From NCBI RefSeq assembly GCF_004088395.1, contig NZ_CP035107.1, positions 248,001-312,000 on the forward strand: a stretch of 64,000 nucleotides of DNA, given 5' to 3'. The notes beneath the pieces are model-generated. The model was given only the letters and a program-made list of their open reading frames with translations, did no database searches and was not told the origin of the DNA. Numbering within the stretch: position 1 is the stretch's first letter; every line of letters begins with the position of its first letter. The stretch is from Ornithobacterium rhinotracheale. Its GTDB lineage: Bacteria > Bacteroidota > Bacteroidia > Flavobacteriales > Weeksellaceae. Below are positions 31,518 through 40,074 of this stretch, piece by piece. Both the position numbers and the translations under genes were made by a program.

Positions 31518-31905
31518 TAGGCTCGGTGGCTAGTACCATTTTATACTGATTGCGATTGGCTATGTCCATCACATACACGATGTCTTTGGTATAGGCTTTC
31601 TCCTCGGCTTGAAGAATGAAGGCTGGCTCCTGATTTTGCTTAAATAAATTTTTCAGCTGTGGCTCTAATTGGTCTTTTGCCACGGGAGTTTTATCTATGA
31701 AGTATTGCCCTTGATTGTTTATGCTTACGATGAGCTGCTTATCCTGTGCTGGGGCGCCATCGGCTTTGGGCAATTGGAGGTTTAGCACATTGGTGGAGAC
31801 CATAGTAGATGTAAGCATAAAGAAAATAAGCAATAGGAAGACAATATCCGTCATAGACGACATACTGAAATCTGGGCTTATTTTATTCCTTCCTCTGATA
31901 TCCAT
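31510..31905 (-). CDS. exbD: ExbD/TolR-family biopolymer transporter
   Basis: 131-residue bitopic protein with one N-terminal membrane helix (about 18-38) containing the proton-carrying Asp in SMTDIVFLLLIFFML. A periplasmic domain follows. ExbD pairs with ExbB to form the motor that powers TonB. Overlaps with exbB (1 bp) and tonB (8 bp) indicate one transcript. Confidence 0.93.
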   Translation of the reverse strand: MDIRGRNKISPDFSMSSMTDIVFLLLIFFMLTSTMVSTNVLNLQLPKADGAPAQDKQLIVSINNQGQYFIDKTPVAKDQLEPQLKNLFKQNQEPAFILQAEEKAYTKDIVYVMDIANRNQYKMVLATEPNE

Positions 31906-32603
31906 TATTTCACCACGGGTTTATTGATTACTTCTAGGAACTCGGTAACGGTGGATTCCATTTGGTGAACGCTTTTATCCACCTTCATTACTAAAAAGTT
32001 GTAAGCTATATAGGCAGAAATCCCCACGACTAAACCTGCCGCCGTGGTAAGCATCGCGGCATATATTCCGCTTGATAGCAATTTGGCATCTACCTGCCCT
32101 GCGGTGTTTGCAATCTCGGCAAAAGACATTATCATTCCCACCACGGTGCCTAAGAACCCAAGCATCGGTGCGGCTCCGGCTATGGTGGCAAGGTAATTTA
32201 CATTTTTCTCCAATTTGTATACTTCCAGCTTTCCAGTGTTTTCAATAGCCTCGCTGATTTCCTTCAATGGGCGCCCTATGCGGAGGAGCCCTTTTTCAAT
32301 CATTCGGGACTCTGGCGTATTGGTACGCTTGCAGAGCTCGATGGCTGCGGGGATTTTGTTTTCGTAAACGAAATCTCTTATATTATTAATGAAGTAATAA
32401 TCTTGTCTAGATTGTTTATTAATGCTTAAATAACGCTCAAAGAATAGGTAAACGGTAAAGAGTAGCAACAGGAAGAGGATGAAAATTATGATTCCGCCAA
32501 ACCAGCCTCCTTGCTGAATCATTTCTAATAGTGAAATTTTGGTAGTTTGCGATGCACTATCTGCTACGATTTGTGCTAATGATAACGAATCTTGCTGTTC
32601 CAT
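31905..32603 (-). CDS. exbB: ExbB/MotA/TolQ proton channel protein
   Basis: Inner-membrane channel subunit of the TonB motor with three membrane helices (first near residues 28-48, the other two in the conserved C-terminal half with GAAPMLGFLGTVVGMI). The ATG at 32603 (MEQQDSLS) is preferred: the in-frame ATG at 32699 would add 32 residues through a region containing the likely promoter. First gene of exbB-exbD-tonB-folC. Confidence 0.93.
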   Translation of the reverse strand: MEQQDSLSLAQIVADSASQTTKISLLEMIQQGGWFGGIIIFILFLLLLFTVYLFFERYLSINKQSRQDYYFINNIRDFVYENKIPAAIELCKRTNTPESRMIEKGLLRIGRPLKEISEAIENTGKLEVYKLEKNVNYLATIAGAAPMLGFLGTVVGMIMSFAEIANTAGQVDAKLLSSGIYAAMLTTAAGLVVGISAYIAYNFLVMKVDKSVHQMESTVTEFLEVINKPVVK

Positions 32604-32626
32604 TCTTATTGTTTTATTATGGAACA

Positions 32627-32634
32627 CAAAATTA
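32627..32634 (-). promoter_or_regulatory. Putative -7 element for exbB-exbD-tonB-folC
   Basis: TAATTTTG on the minus strand fits TAnnTTTG, 23 nt upstream of the chosen exbB ATG. No convincing -33 element. Confidence 0.4.
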
Positions 32635-32728
32635 ATGAATGTTACAATAACTTGAATGAAAAAAATGTTATAATCTTCACAAAGTATGGGGGCGGGCATC
32701 TTGCATTAAAGTATCTTAAATAATAAGG

Positions 32729-33104
32729 TTATTTAATTCTATTTAAAATAAATGTAGAATTATTTTTTGGATCTATGTAGAGTAGTTGATTTTCATTTAT
32801 ACGAAATTTTAGATCGTCATCTAATGTAATTATGTTACCTTGCATGTATTTTGGATTTGTGTTCTGAGTCTTTTTTTAAACGATATGAGCTGTCTTTTTT
32901 TAATGTTAAAATAGATTTAACTCCTTCTTTGCAATCAAATATAGGTGCCAAAAAAATATTTAGATTTAAGTTGAAAGAGTTATCTGATGAGCTAATCATG
33001 ATTTCACCTGATCTAGTTACAATAACCTCTTTTTTTATGAGAGGTTTTACAAGACTAGATCAATAAAAAAAGCCCATTAAGCAAATTATTATAAAATTTT
33101 TCAT
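32729..33104 (-). pseudogene. Broken small gene, possibly a former lipoprotein
   Basis: A minus-strand coding trace of about 125 residues starts at ATG 33104 (MKNFIIICLMGFFY), meets an in-frame TGA at 33060-33062 (codon 15), and continues open (core SSSDNSFNLNLNIFLAPIFD). It then needs a frame change near 32836-32870 to continue into the tail DDDLKFRINENQLLYIDP and end at 32729. The TGA sits where a lipoprotein signal would place its Cys. The family is not recognised. Two independent lesions argue for real decay. Confidence 0.55.
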
Positions 33105-33151
33105 AGATTCGTAAATTATTACAGACTCACGAAGTATCAAACTATACGCCA

Positions 33152-35995
33152 ATGCCATACAAGAAATGTTTAATTAACTTTTTTATATCTTTTGTTGTTT
33201 TCTTATGCGTGGGAGAGCAGCAGCTGATGGCACAGACAGATAGTCTTTTTGTTAAACTTATTTTTCAGGCTAATTCAGATTTGGTGAAAGTTGAGCAATC
33301 GTTTGATTTGCCTGTTCGTGGTAATGAGGTGGGGAAAGTGTATCTCTATGCTTGGGTGAATGCCTATCGCAGAAAATCGGTGATGAGCAGAGTGAAGCTA
33401 GATGGGGGTGATGAAAAATTGTACTTTGCTAATAATAAAAATTTGGGCGAAATACGAGATTTAGAAATTTTTAATGACCAAGGGAAAGAGATCAATAGTT
33501 TTCGGAGATTTCGTTCAGAAATATTAGATTTTAAGCTATCTCCAAATAAGGGAAAAAGATATAAATTCAAGGCAAATTATGTAATCAAGCTGCCCGCAGA
33601 TGGGTTTACAGGGTATGGCTATAATAAAAATAACAATAGCTATATTTTTAAATACTTTTTGTTGCACCCAGGATTTTATGAAGATGGAGAGTTTAAAAGG
33701 CAGAATTTTAAAGATTTAGAATCATTAAGTTCAAATAATACTTATTACGGCGTTCAGATTGAAAATCATACAAAATCAGATGTTTATACGGATTTAAAAG
33801 CAGTGTCTGATGGCGTGTACAAAGGCGATGATCGATCTTTTTTTGAATTAACATTGCTTAACCCCAATCAGATTACGGAGATAGAGGTTGAAGACCAAAA
33901 AGTGATTTTTCAAGAGAAAATTCCTGCCGAAGATTCTGCACTGTTGAAGGGTGTCTTGGCAAAGCAAATAAAATTCTTATCTAATTATTTCCCGCCATTA
34001 AATGAGCCTTTATTTATTTCTAGTAAATTATTGAGAAAAACAAATCAGAATTTTATAGATGATGTGAAAATTCCTCTGCTTGGAAAATATAAAATTTATG
34101 AAGATACAATTCGTTTAGATTTAAAAAGTTTAGCCCCCATTGTTTCGGCTTATTGCGATCGCAGTATTTCTGTAGATAGGAGAGGGGATCATTGGGTATC
34201 CAATGGCTTAAAAACCTATTTAGCACTTCAATATTTGAAAAAATACCATAAAGACACACCCATTATAGGGAAAATCCCAGATGATCTCTCATTATTAAAA
34301 TTGCGCCCCTTGTACTGGTTTGAGTCTTCTAAATTTAAGTTCACAGATCGATATCCATTGTATCACAGGTATTTTATGAAACAAAATATAGATCAGCCGA
34401 TTGATACACCTTATGATCAGCTGCGAGCAGTGAATCAAAAACAAGTGAGCTCCATCAAGACAGGACTTGCCTATGACTACCTTGCGGAATATTTGCCTGC
34501 AGGAGAGTTCGATGTCTTGGTAAAAAAAATCATTCGAAATAAAAAGTCAGAATTGCTGACTAAGGAATATTTTGAAGAATATTTAAAAGTGCATGCCTCC
34601 AAAGATGTGGGTTGGTTTTTTGAGGAAATGATTAAAGAATCAAGCGGGTTTGATATGGCAATTTCTAGCGTGAAAGATGGGAAGGATAGTGTGCGAGTAG
34701 TCATAAAAAACAAAAATAGATTTGGAGGTCCTACGCAAGTAGTAATGTCAAAAGACAGCATAGATTTGTATAAAATTTGGGTAAAATCAAACAAAAACAA
34801 ATTTGATATAAACCTGCCCAAATGGAACTATAACAAAATTACACTGAAGCATGGAGACTATTTTCCAGAAACAGAGGTTTCTAATAATGTATACAGAAAA
34901 GAAAAGTGGAAAAAAACTAAATTCAAGCTAAGCCCCATAGGAGATATTCAAGTGCCCGAGTTTCAGCAAATTTTTGTGTGGCCAAACATCAGCTGGAATA
35001 ATTATGATAAGCTACAACTAGGAGCAAGGTTTACAAATGAGACGGTGTTCCCTCAAGATTTTGAAATGAAAGTTTCTCCGATGTATAGCTTTGGTGCAGG
35101 GAAAATCATAGGGAGCACAAATTTTCTCTACAAGTATTTGTTGTACAGAAGTAATGTATTTAGAGAAATTGATTTTTTTGCAGGAACTGGCTTAGGGCAT
35201 TTCAAGCAAGGACTAGAATATTATAAATACCGAGGAGGCGTTAATTTTAAATTTAAAAAAGATGTCCTCAGCACTAGAGATTATAATTTTAAGATAACAT
35301 TCGAGGACATACAAAGACAATTGCCAGCCAACCCTACACTTGTAGAGCAAGATTTGCAGCGTTATCAGTTGTTAAACACAGAGCTGATTTATAGAAACTA
35401 TCACACAATTACAGAATCTAGAGGTCGTGTTAATTTTCAGTATTCCAATAAGTTTTCAAAATTCTATGCAGAGTTTTACCATCGCTGGAAGCTCGACAAA
35501 AATAGAAGAATGGGCGTTAGAGTCTTTTCTGGCGTCTTCTTTAATCATGATTTTTTGGCAACTACATTTTATGATTATGGGCTTGATAGGATAACGGATT
35601 ACACCTATTCCTATAACCTTTTAGGGCGTTCGGAAAATAAAGGTATCCTGAGTCAGCAATTTGTCTTGGCAGAAGGTGGATTTAAATCTCTTCTAGGCGT
35701 AAAATCCAATAAATTTATGTTCACACTAAATGTGGAATATCCCATAGTGAAGATGATAGATTTATATGCCGATATTGGCACCTATCAGAATAAAAACAAA
35801 AGAGGACATTTTGTGTATGATACAGGCATTCGTTTAGGGCTTATTCCTGATTTTGTAGAGTTTTACTTTCCTATTCAGTCGTCCTTAGGTTTTGAGCCCA
35901 CAATGCCCAGATATTATCAACACATACGCTTTTTGCTAAACATCAATCTTAGCAGAATCCGCAGCTACTGGAGAGAGAGAAAACTTCAATTATAA
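33152..35995 (+). CDS. M1-peptidase-like protein lacking zinc ligands, with C-terminal barrel
   Basis: 947-residue exported protein: signal peptide (about 1-27, ending LMAQ), an N-terminal beta domain, a gluzincin-like middle, and a beta-rich C-terminal part (about 640-947) that looks like an outer-membrane barrel. The middle segment HWVSNGLKTYL aligns with the M1 motif WLNEGFA. At the positions of HExxH-x18-E the sequence has A328-P329-I330-V331-S332 and N351, so all three zinc ligands and the catalytic Glu are replaced. It is therefore probably not a peptidase. It could be a structural or binding protein; the true role is unknown. A clear terminator follows. Confidence 0.7.
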   Translation: MPYKKCLINFFISFVVFLCVGEQQLMAQTDSLFVKLIFQANSDLVKVEQSFDLPVRGNEVGKVYLYAWVNAYRRKSVMSRVKLDGGDEKLYFANNKNLGEIRDLEIFNDQGKEINSFRRFRSEILDFKLSPNKGKRYKFKANYVIKLPADGFTGYGYNKNNNSYIFKYFLLHPGFYEDGEFKRQNFKDLESLSSNNTYYGVQIENHTKSDVYTDLKAVSDGVYKGDDRSFFELTLLNPNQITEIEVEDQKVIFQEKIPAEDSALLKGVLAKQIKFLSNYFPPLNEPLFISSKLLRKTNQNFIDDVKIPLLGKYKIYEDTIRLDLKSLAPIVSAYCDRSISVDRRGDHWVSNGLKTYLALQYLKKYHKDTPIIGKIPDDLSLLKLRPLYWFESSKFKFTDRYPLYHRYFMKQNIDQPIDTPYDQLRAVNQKQVSSIKTGLAYDYLAEYLPAGEFDVLVKKIIRNKKSELLTKEYFEEYLKVHASKDVGWFFEEMIKESSGFDMAISSVKDGKDSVRVVIKNKNRFGGPTQVVMSKDSIDLYKIWVKSNKNKFDINLPKWNYNKITLKHGDYFPETEVSNNVYRKEKWKKTKFKLSPIGDIQVPEFQQIFVWPNISWNNYDKLQLGARFTNETVFPQDFEMKVSPMYSFGAGKIIGSTNFLYKYLLYRSNVFREIDFFAGTGLGHFKQGLEYYKYRGGVNFKFKKDVLSTRDYNFKITFEDIQRQLPANPTLVEQDLQRYQLLNTELIYRNYHTITESRGRVNFQYSNKFSKFYAEFYHRWKLDKNRRMGVRVFSGVFFNHDFLATTFYDYGLDRITDYTYSYNLLGRSENKGILSQQFVLAEGGFKSLLGVKSNKFMFTLNVEYPIVKMIDLYADIGTYQNKNKRGHFVYDTGIRLGLIPDFVEFYFPIQSSLGFEPTMPRYYQHIRFLLNINLSRIRSYWRERKLQL

Positions 35996-36003
35996 ATATG
36001 AAT

Positions 36004-36035
36004 AAAGACCTTTCCATTCGGAAAGGTCTTTTCTA
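36004..36035. terminator. Bidirectional terminator
   Basis: AAAGACCTTTCC pairs with GGAAAGGTCTTT (12-bp stem, ATTC loop, T run after). It separates the M1-like gene from the convergent response regulator gene and can serve both. Confidence 0.88.
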
Positions 36036-36067
36036 TAATAAAATTAAAATCTAAATAAAATGAAATT

Positions 36068-36772
36068 CTACGCATCCTTATCTGAAACCAAGCGGAATCC
36101 TTCCCCGTGAATGTTTACAATTTCCACATCTGGATCATCTTTCAAGTATTTTCTAAGTTTAGCGATATAAACATCCATACTTCTAGAAGTGAAGTAATTA
36201 TCTTCGTTCCAAATTCTGTTTAGTGCCACTTCTCTAGGCATTAAATCATTTTCAAATACACAAAGCACTCTCAAAAGCTCGTTTTCCTTAGGAGAAAGCT
36301 TGTATTCAATACCATTAACATTAAGGTGTCTTAATTTAGCATTGAACTCAAAGTTTCCAATCTTGAACTCATCTTGTTCAAATTTTTCTTCGTTTATACC
36401 ATTTCTTTGAACGATAGCTTTGATTTTATACAAAAGCACTTCAGAGTCAAATGGTTTTGTAACATAGTCGTCTGCCCCTAATTTGTAACCTTTCAAAACA
36501 TCTTCTCGCATGTTTTTAGCAGTTAGGAAAATGATAGGCATATCGTGATTAAGATCTTTGATTTCTTTAGCCATAGTGAAACCATCTTTTCTAGGCATCA
36601 TTACATCAGTAATCACAAGATTGAACTTTTCTTCTTTGAAAAGTCTTAGACCTTCCTCTCCATCGATTGCGTGTTTTACATCAAAATCGTTGATCTGGAG
36701 ATAGTCTTTGAGTACGGTTCCAAAACTAGGATCATCCTCAACTAGCAATAGTTTTATGTTGTTATCGGCCAT
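36068..36772 (-). CDS. OmpR-family response regulator
   Basis: 234-residue two-component regulator: receiver domain (about 1-125) with acidic pocket EDD near 12-14, phospho-acceptor Asp in LVITDVMMPRKDG and Lys in VTKPFD; then a winged-helix DNA-binding domain (about 135-230). The kinase gene ends 6 bp upstream, so this is a cognate pair on one transcript. Targets cannot be inferred. Organisation is like Bacteroides RprX/RprY. Confidence 0.94.
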   Translation of the reverse strand: MADNNIKLLLVEDDPSFGTVLKDYLQINDFDVKHAIDGEEGLRLFKEEKFNLVITDVMMPRKDGFTMAKEIKDLNHDMPIIFLTAKNMREDVLKGYKLGADDYVTKPFDSEVLLYKIKAIVQRNGINEEKFEQDEFKIGNFEFNAKLRHLNVNGIEYKLSPKENELLRVLCVFENDLMPREVALNRIWNEDNYFTSRSMDVYIAKLRKYLKDDPDVEIVNIHGEGFRLVSDKDA

Positions 36773-36778
36773 AATGAA

Positions 36779-38329
36779 TTAATTTATTGATAATTTTAAA
36801 TAAAATGTTGTTCCTTTTCCTTTATGACTTTCAACTTCTATAATTCCTTTGTGCAAATCCATAATGTGTTTAACATAAGCCAATCCTAAACCATGCCCTT
36901 TAACATTATGAACATTTCCCGTTTCTGCTCTATAAAACTTCTCAAAGATTCGGTGAATTACATTTTTATTCATGCCCATTCCCTTGTCTTCTATTTTTAT
37001 AACATACCACTTATTATCCTCTATATAAGTAGTTACAGAAATCTCGGGCACCTCTGGAGAATATTTATTCGCATTGTCTAAGACATTCAAAATAATATTT
37101 CTCATGTGGAATGCATCAACTGAAAGTTCACAAGATTTAACATTATATTTTTCAAAAATTGTGCCATTTCTGTTTTCTACAATAAGTCTTATAGAATCCA
37201 CACTATCTTTTACTAATTCATTAATATCAACAAGAGATTTGTCTAGTAATATCTCTCTACGCTCTAACTTAGAGATTCTCAGCACATTCTCCACCTGTTG
37301 GTTCATTCTTTTATTCTCCTGTTTTATTAAATTAGCATAATGCTTGATTTTCTCTGGATTGCTAGATATTACGGGGCTTTTCAGCGCATCGGCAGCAACA
37401 GAAATTGTGGCAATAGGCGTTTTGAACTCGTGTGTCATATTGTTCATGAAATCCGTTTTCATTTGCGAAATTTGCCTTTGCTTTATCATAATATAGATAG
37501 ATGCTACATACACGCACAGAATCGTAAGGGTAAAGAAAATGGTGAGTATTGCCAAGCCTGAATATGTAGAGAGTATAGTGCCCCTTTTTTGTGGTAAATA
37601 GACAGATAGGTAGTAGCTCACTTTGTTTTTGGAGTTGGAGAAAAGTGGCGTTAAGAAATTATCATTTTCTTGAATATATCCATTTTCTTTCAGTGCAATG
37701 GTGGTGGAATCGGCATTTAGGACTGCCAATTTAAAATCGGTACTTACATTCCATTTTTTTTGATAAAAAGAAAAAACAGAATCAATTAATTTAAAATCAA
37801 CTCTTTTGCTTATCGGTGTATTGCCAGAATATAGCTTGGCAAAGCGTTCGATGGTGTAAGTCGCATCTTTAAACTCATTTTCAAGATCGATAGGTAGAGG
37901 TTGAAATCCTTTTAAACTCGAATCTTTCTTCACTTTGAACGCTTTTTCGGAGGAATAAAGTTGAGTTACTTTTAAAGAATCATTGTGTATGCCCGAAATT
38001 GGAAGTTTAATCTTATCCATCATATAGCGAGTGATGTAGACATACTTCACATTGGCAGAGTCGCTCTCGATTTGTGAGGTGATCACTTCTGGTTTTTCAG
38101 CACTGTTGCGCATGGTTTTCCGTGTGGTGTTGAAGTATTTGTAGTAGCGATCTACCTCGTGCTGGCGTACAGCCATTGCTGTTTCGTCCAGTGCACGATA
38201 CACACGGCTATCGAACTCGCTTTCTTTGGCGTCAAAAGCTTTTTTGAGCCAATATAATTGCACAATGATGAGTCCCACGAGGGAAATTGTCATTAAAACA
38301 ATTAATATTTTAAAAAATTTTTTTTTCAT
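36779..38329 (-). CDS. Sensor histidine kinase
   Basis: 516-residue inner-membrane kinase with two membrane helices (about 7-27 and 260-280) around a periplasmic sensor of about 230 residues. The dimerisation/phosphoacceptor helix has NNMTHEFKTPIATIS, and the ATPase domain shows LNVLDNANKYS (N box), EDKGMGMN (G1) and GHGLGLAYV (G2). No HAMP domain is obvious. It partners the downstream regulator. The ligand is unknown. Confidence 0.93.
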   Translation of the reverse strand: MKKKFFKILIVLMTISLVGLIIVQLYWLKKAFDAKESEFDSRVYRALDETAMAVRQHEVDRYYKYFNTTRKTMRNSAEKPEVITSQIESDSANVKYVYITRYMMDKIKLPISGIHNDSLKVTQLYSSEKAFKVKKDSSLKGFQPLPIDLENEFKDATYTIERFAKLYSGNTPISKRVDFKLIDSVFSFYQKKWNVSTDFKLAVLNADSTTIALKENGYIQENDNFLTPLFSNSKNKVSYYLSVYLPQKRGTILSTYSGLAILTIFFTLTILCVYVASIYIMIKQRQISQMKTDFMNNMTHEFKTPIATISVAADALKSPVISSNPEKIKHYANLIKQENKRMNQQVENVLRISKLERREILLDKSLVDINELVKDSVDSIRLIVENRNGTIFEKYNVKSCELSVDAFHMRNIILNVLDNANKYSPEVPEISVTTYIEDNKWYVIKIEDKGMGMNKNVIHRIFEKFYRAETGNVHNVKGHGLGLAYVKHIMDLHKGIIEVESHKGKGTTFYLKLSIN

Positions 38330-38367
38330 TTCAATATTATTGATTAAAAGATGAAAGGTGTGATATT

Positions 38368-38955
38368 TTACACAATATTAGGCAATTTGTTTAAAAATTC
38401 AAGCGTTTTGTGTTTAAAATCTGCCAAACTCCCATCGTTGTGAATGGTGTAATTGGCCAGTTTTTCCCTATCCTCATCGGTCATTTGCTTTTCTATGCGC
38501 TGCTCTATGTTTTGGGCGGAGGTATGGTCGCGCTTGGCAGCCCGCTCGATACGCTTTTCGGTGGGGCTTGATATGTTTAGTACAAAATCACAACTTTCAT
38601 TAGTGCCAGATTCAAATAAAATAGCCGATTCTTTGAATACAAAATCAGATTTTTGGGCGCTTTTCCACTTCTTAAAATCCTTTGCCACCGCGGGGTGTAT
38701 CAGGGCATTGAGGCGTTTGAGCTCCGCATCGTTAGAGAAAATGATTTCGGCTAACCGTTCTTTATTAAGCCCATTTGGGGTGTAAATTTCTGTGCCATAC
38801 CAAGCGATTAATTGTGCTTTAATTTCAGCAGATTCTTGGTATAAGTCCTTAGCCCTTTGGTCTGAATTATACACGGGAAATCCCGCTTCTGCAATGAATT
38901 TTGCAGCGGTAGATTTTCCAGAGCCGATTCCTCCCGTGATACCGATAATTTTCAT
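38368..38955 (-). CDS. coaE: Dephospho-CoA kinase
   Basis: 195-residue cytoplasmic kinase for the last step of coenzyme A synthesis, phosphorylating the ribose 3'-OH of dephospho-CoA. P-loop GGIGSGKST is at about 7-15 and the ALIHPAV lid motif is present. It lies between the DUF6048 gene (18 bp) and the histidine kinase gene (38 bp), within one minus-strand run. Confidence 0.95.
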   Translation of the reverse strand: MKIIGITGGIGSGKSTAAKFIAEAGFPVYNSDQRAKDLYQESAEIKAQLIAWYGTEIYTPNGLNKERLAEIIFSNDAELKRLNALIHPAVAKDFKKWKSAQKSDFVFKESAILFESGTNESCDFVLNISSPTEKRIERAAKRDHTSAQNIEQRIEKQMTDEDREKLANYTIHNDGSLADFKHKTLEFLNKLPNIV

Positions 38956-38973
38956 TTTTTAATATTTTTTAAG

Positions 38974-39630
38974 CTAGAAAGCATAGCCAATTGCCCACAC
39001 TACACGCAAATTCAGTCCGTTGTTGTTTTTGCCAAAGCCAGGAATGGCGATAGGGTCTATGTTTTGGTCGGTTTTCTTGAAAAGCAAAATGTTGATCCCC
39101 GTATTGGCATTGATGTAAAAATTGGAGTTGCCGATCGGCACGCTGGCACCCACAAGTGGCTCAAACCAAACGGCTGTTGCTGAATGGCTTGGGATTGAAA
39201 TGCTGATGGGGGATTCGCGATAGCCTTGCACGGGAGCTTCGCTAAATTCTTGATTGAATAACGAAAAACCAACGCGCCCACCCATGTAGAAATTCATGTT
39301 TGGGTTTTCGTTGTCTTGGCTCACAATCCAGTTGGCCCCTATATTGGTAAAAAATCCGCTAGATTTGCCCTTCCAGCCCACATCATCGTATTCATTTTTT
39401 TCGTAGCCCGCCTCGGCTGCGGCATACCATTTTTTGCGAATGGGGACTATTGCGCTAGCTTCGTAGCCCGTTTTATGGGTGAAAAATTGCAGGGCAGGCT
39501 GTGCCAAGTCTATCCCTACAAAAACTTTTTTTCGTTCCTTCTTTTCTTGGGGCTTATTTTCCTGTCCCAAAACCGACGAAATATTAATAAGTAAGCAAAA
39601 TGTGAGCAGCGTTTTGACTAATGATTTCAT
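38974..39630 (-). CDS. DUF6048-like outer-membrane protein
   Basis: 218-residue exported protein with a signal peptide (about 1-22, ending SVLGQ) and alternating beta strands typical of a small beta-barrel; the C-terminus ends in aromatic Phe (WAIGYAF), as outer-membrane proteins do. It matches my memory of the DUF6048 proteins found beside DUF6452 and rlmD in Flavobacteriia. Function is unknown. The start overlaps the upstream DUF6452-like gene by 47 bp. Confidence 0.65.
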   Translation of the reverse strand: MKSLVKTLLTFCLLINISSVLGQENKPQEKKERKKVFVGIDLAQPALQFFTHKTGYEASAIVPIRKKWYAAAEAGYEKNEYDDVGWKGKSSGFFTNIGANWIVSQDNENPNMNFYMGGRVGFSLFNQEFSEAPVQGYRESPISISIPSHSATAVWFEPLVGASVPIGNSNFYINANTGINILLFKKTDQNIDPIAIPGFGKNNNGLNLRVVWAIGYAF

Positions 39631-40060
39631 CTTGTAGAATTTCTATATTTTTTATGAAATTATGAGAGCTTGCAGTGGCATTCAGGTTTGAATACACGGC
39701 CTTAAACCCGCAGGCTTTTGATACATATTCAGTACTGTATTTATAGCCAATCTTCACTACATCAAGGAATTGGTCGGAGGATTTTCTTCTTGAAAAAATC
39801 AAGAAAGTCTCTGAGGAGGGGCTGAGTGGTAGCGGCACACTGATGGAGTCTCTACCCGCGCCACTTGTGATGAGAGTGAATTCATTTGCGCTGTCTTGCC
39901 GAAGGACATAGAGAGAGTCCAGCGTTTGCGTGGGGGTAGCGCTTTTTAATTTAATGATTAATTCAGGCGTTTTGTTTTCGGTACAGATGTCATCTTCTTC
40001 GCAAGCCCAGAAGAGACTGCCGAAAAGCATTACAGATAGGCCTAAGATGTATTTTTTCAT
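39584..40060 (-). CDS. DUF6452-like lipoprotein
   Basis: 158-residue predicted lipoprotein; the signal sequence ends GSLFWAC and the Cys is followed by EEDD, similar to the Flavobacteriia surface-export signal. The mature part has a beta-sandwich look. It lies 14 bp after rlmD and overlaps the DUF6048-like gene, a conserved trio in this class as far as I recall. Function unknown; a link to outer-membrane assembly is only a guess from its partner. Confidence 0.65.
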   Translation of the reverse strand: MKKYILGLSVMLFGSLFWACEEDDICTENKTPELIIKLKSATPTQTLDSLYVLRQDSANEFTLITSGAGRDSISVPLPLSPSSETFLIFSRRKSSDQFLDVVKIGYKYSTEYVSKACGFKAVYSNLNATASSHNFIKNIEILQDEIISQNAAHILLTY

Positions 40061-40074
40061 AATTAAAAGTAAGG

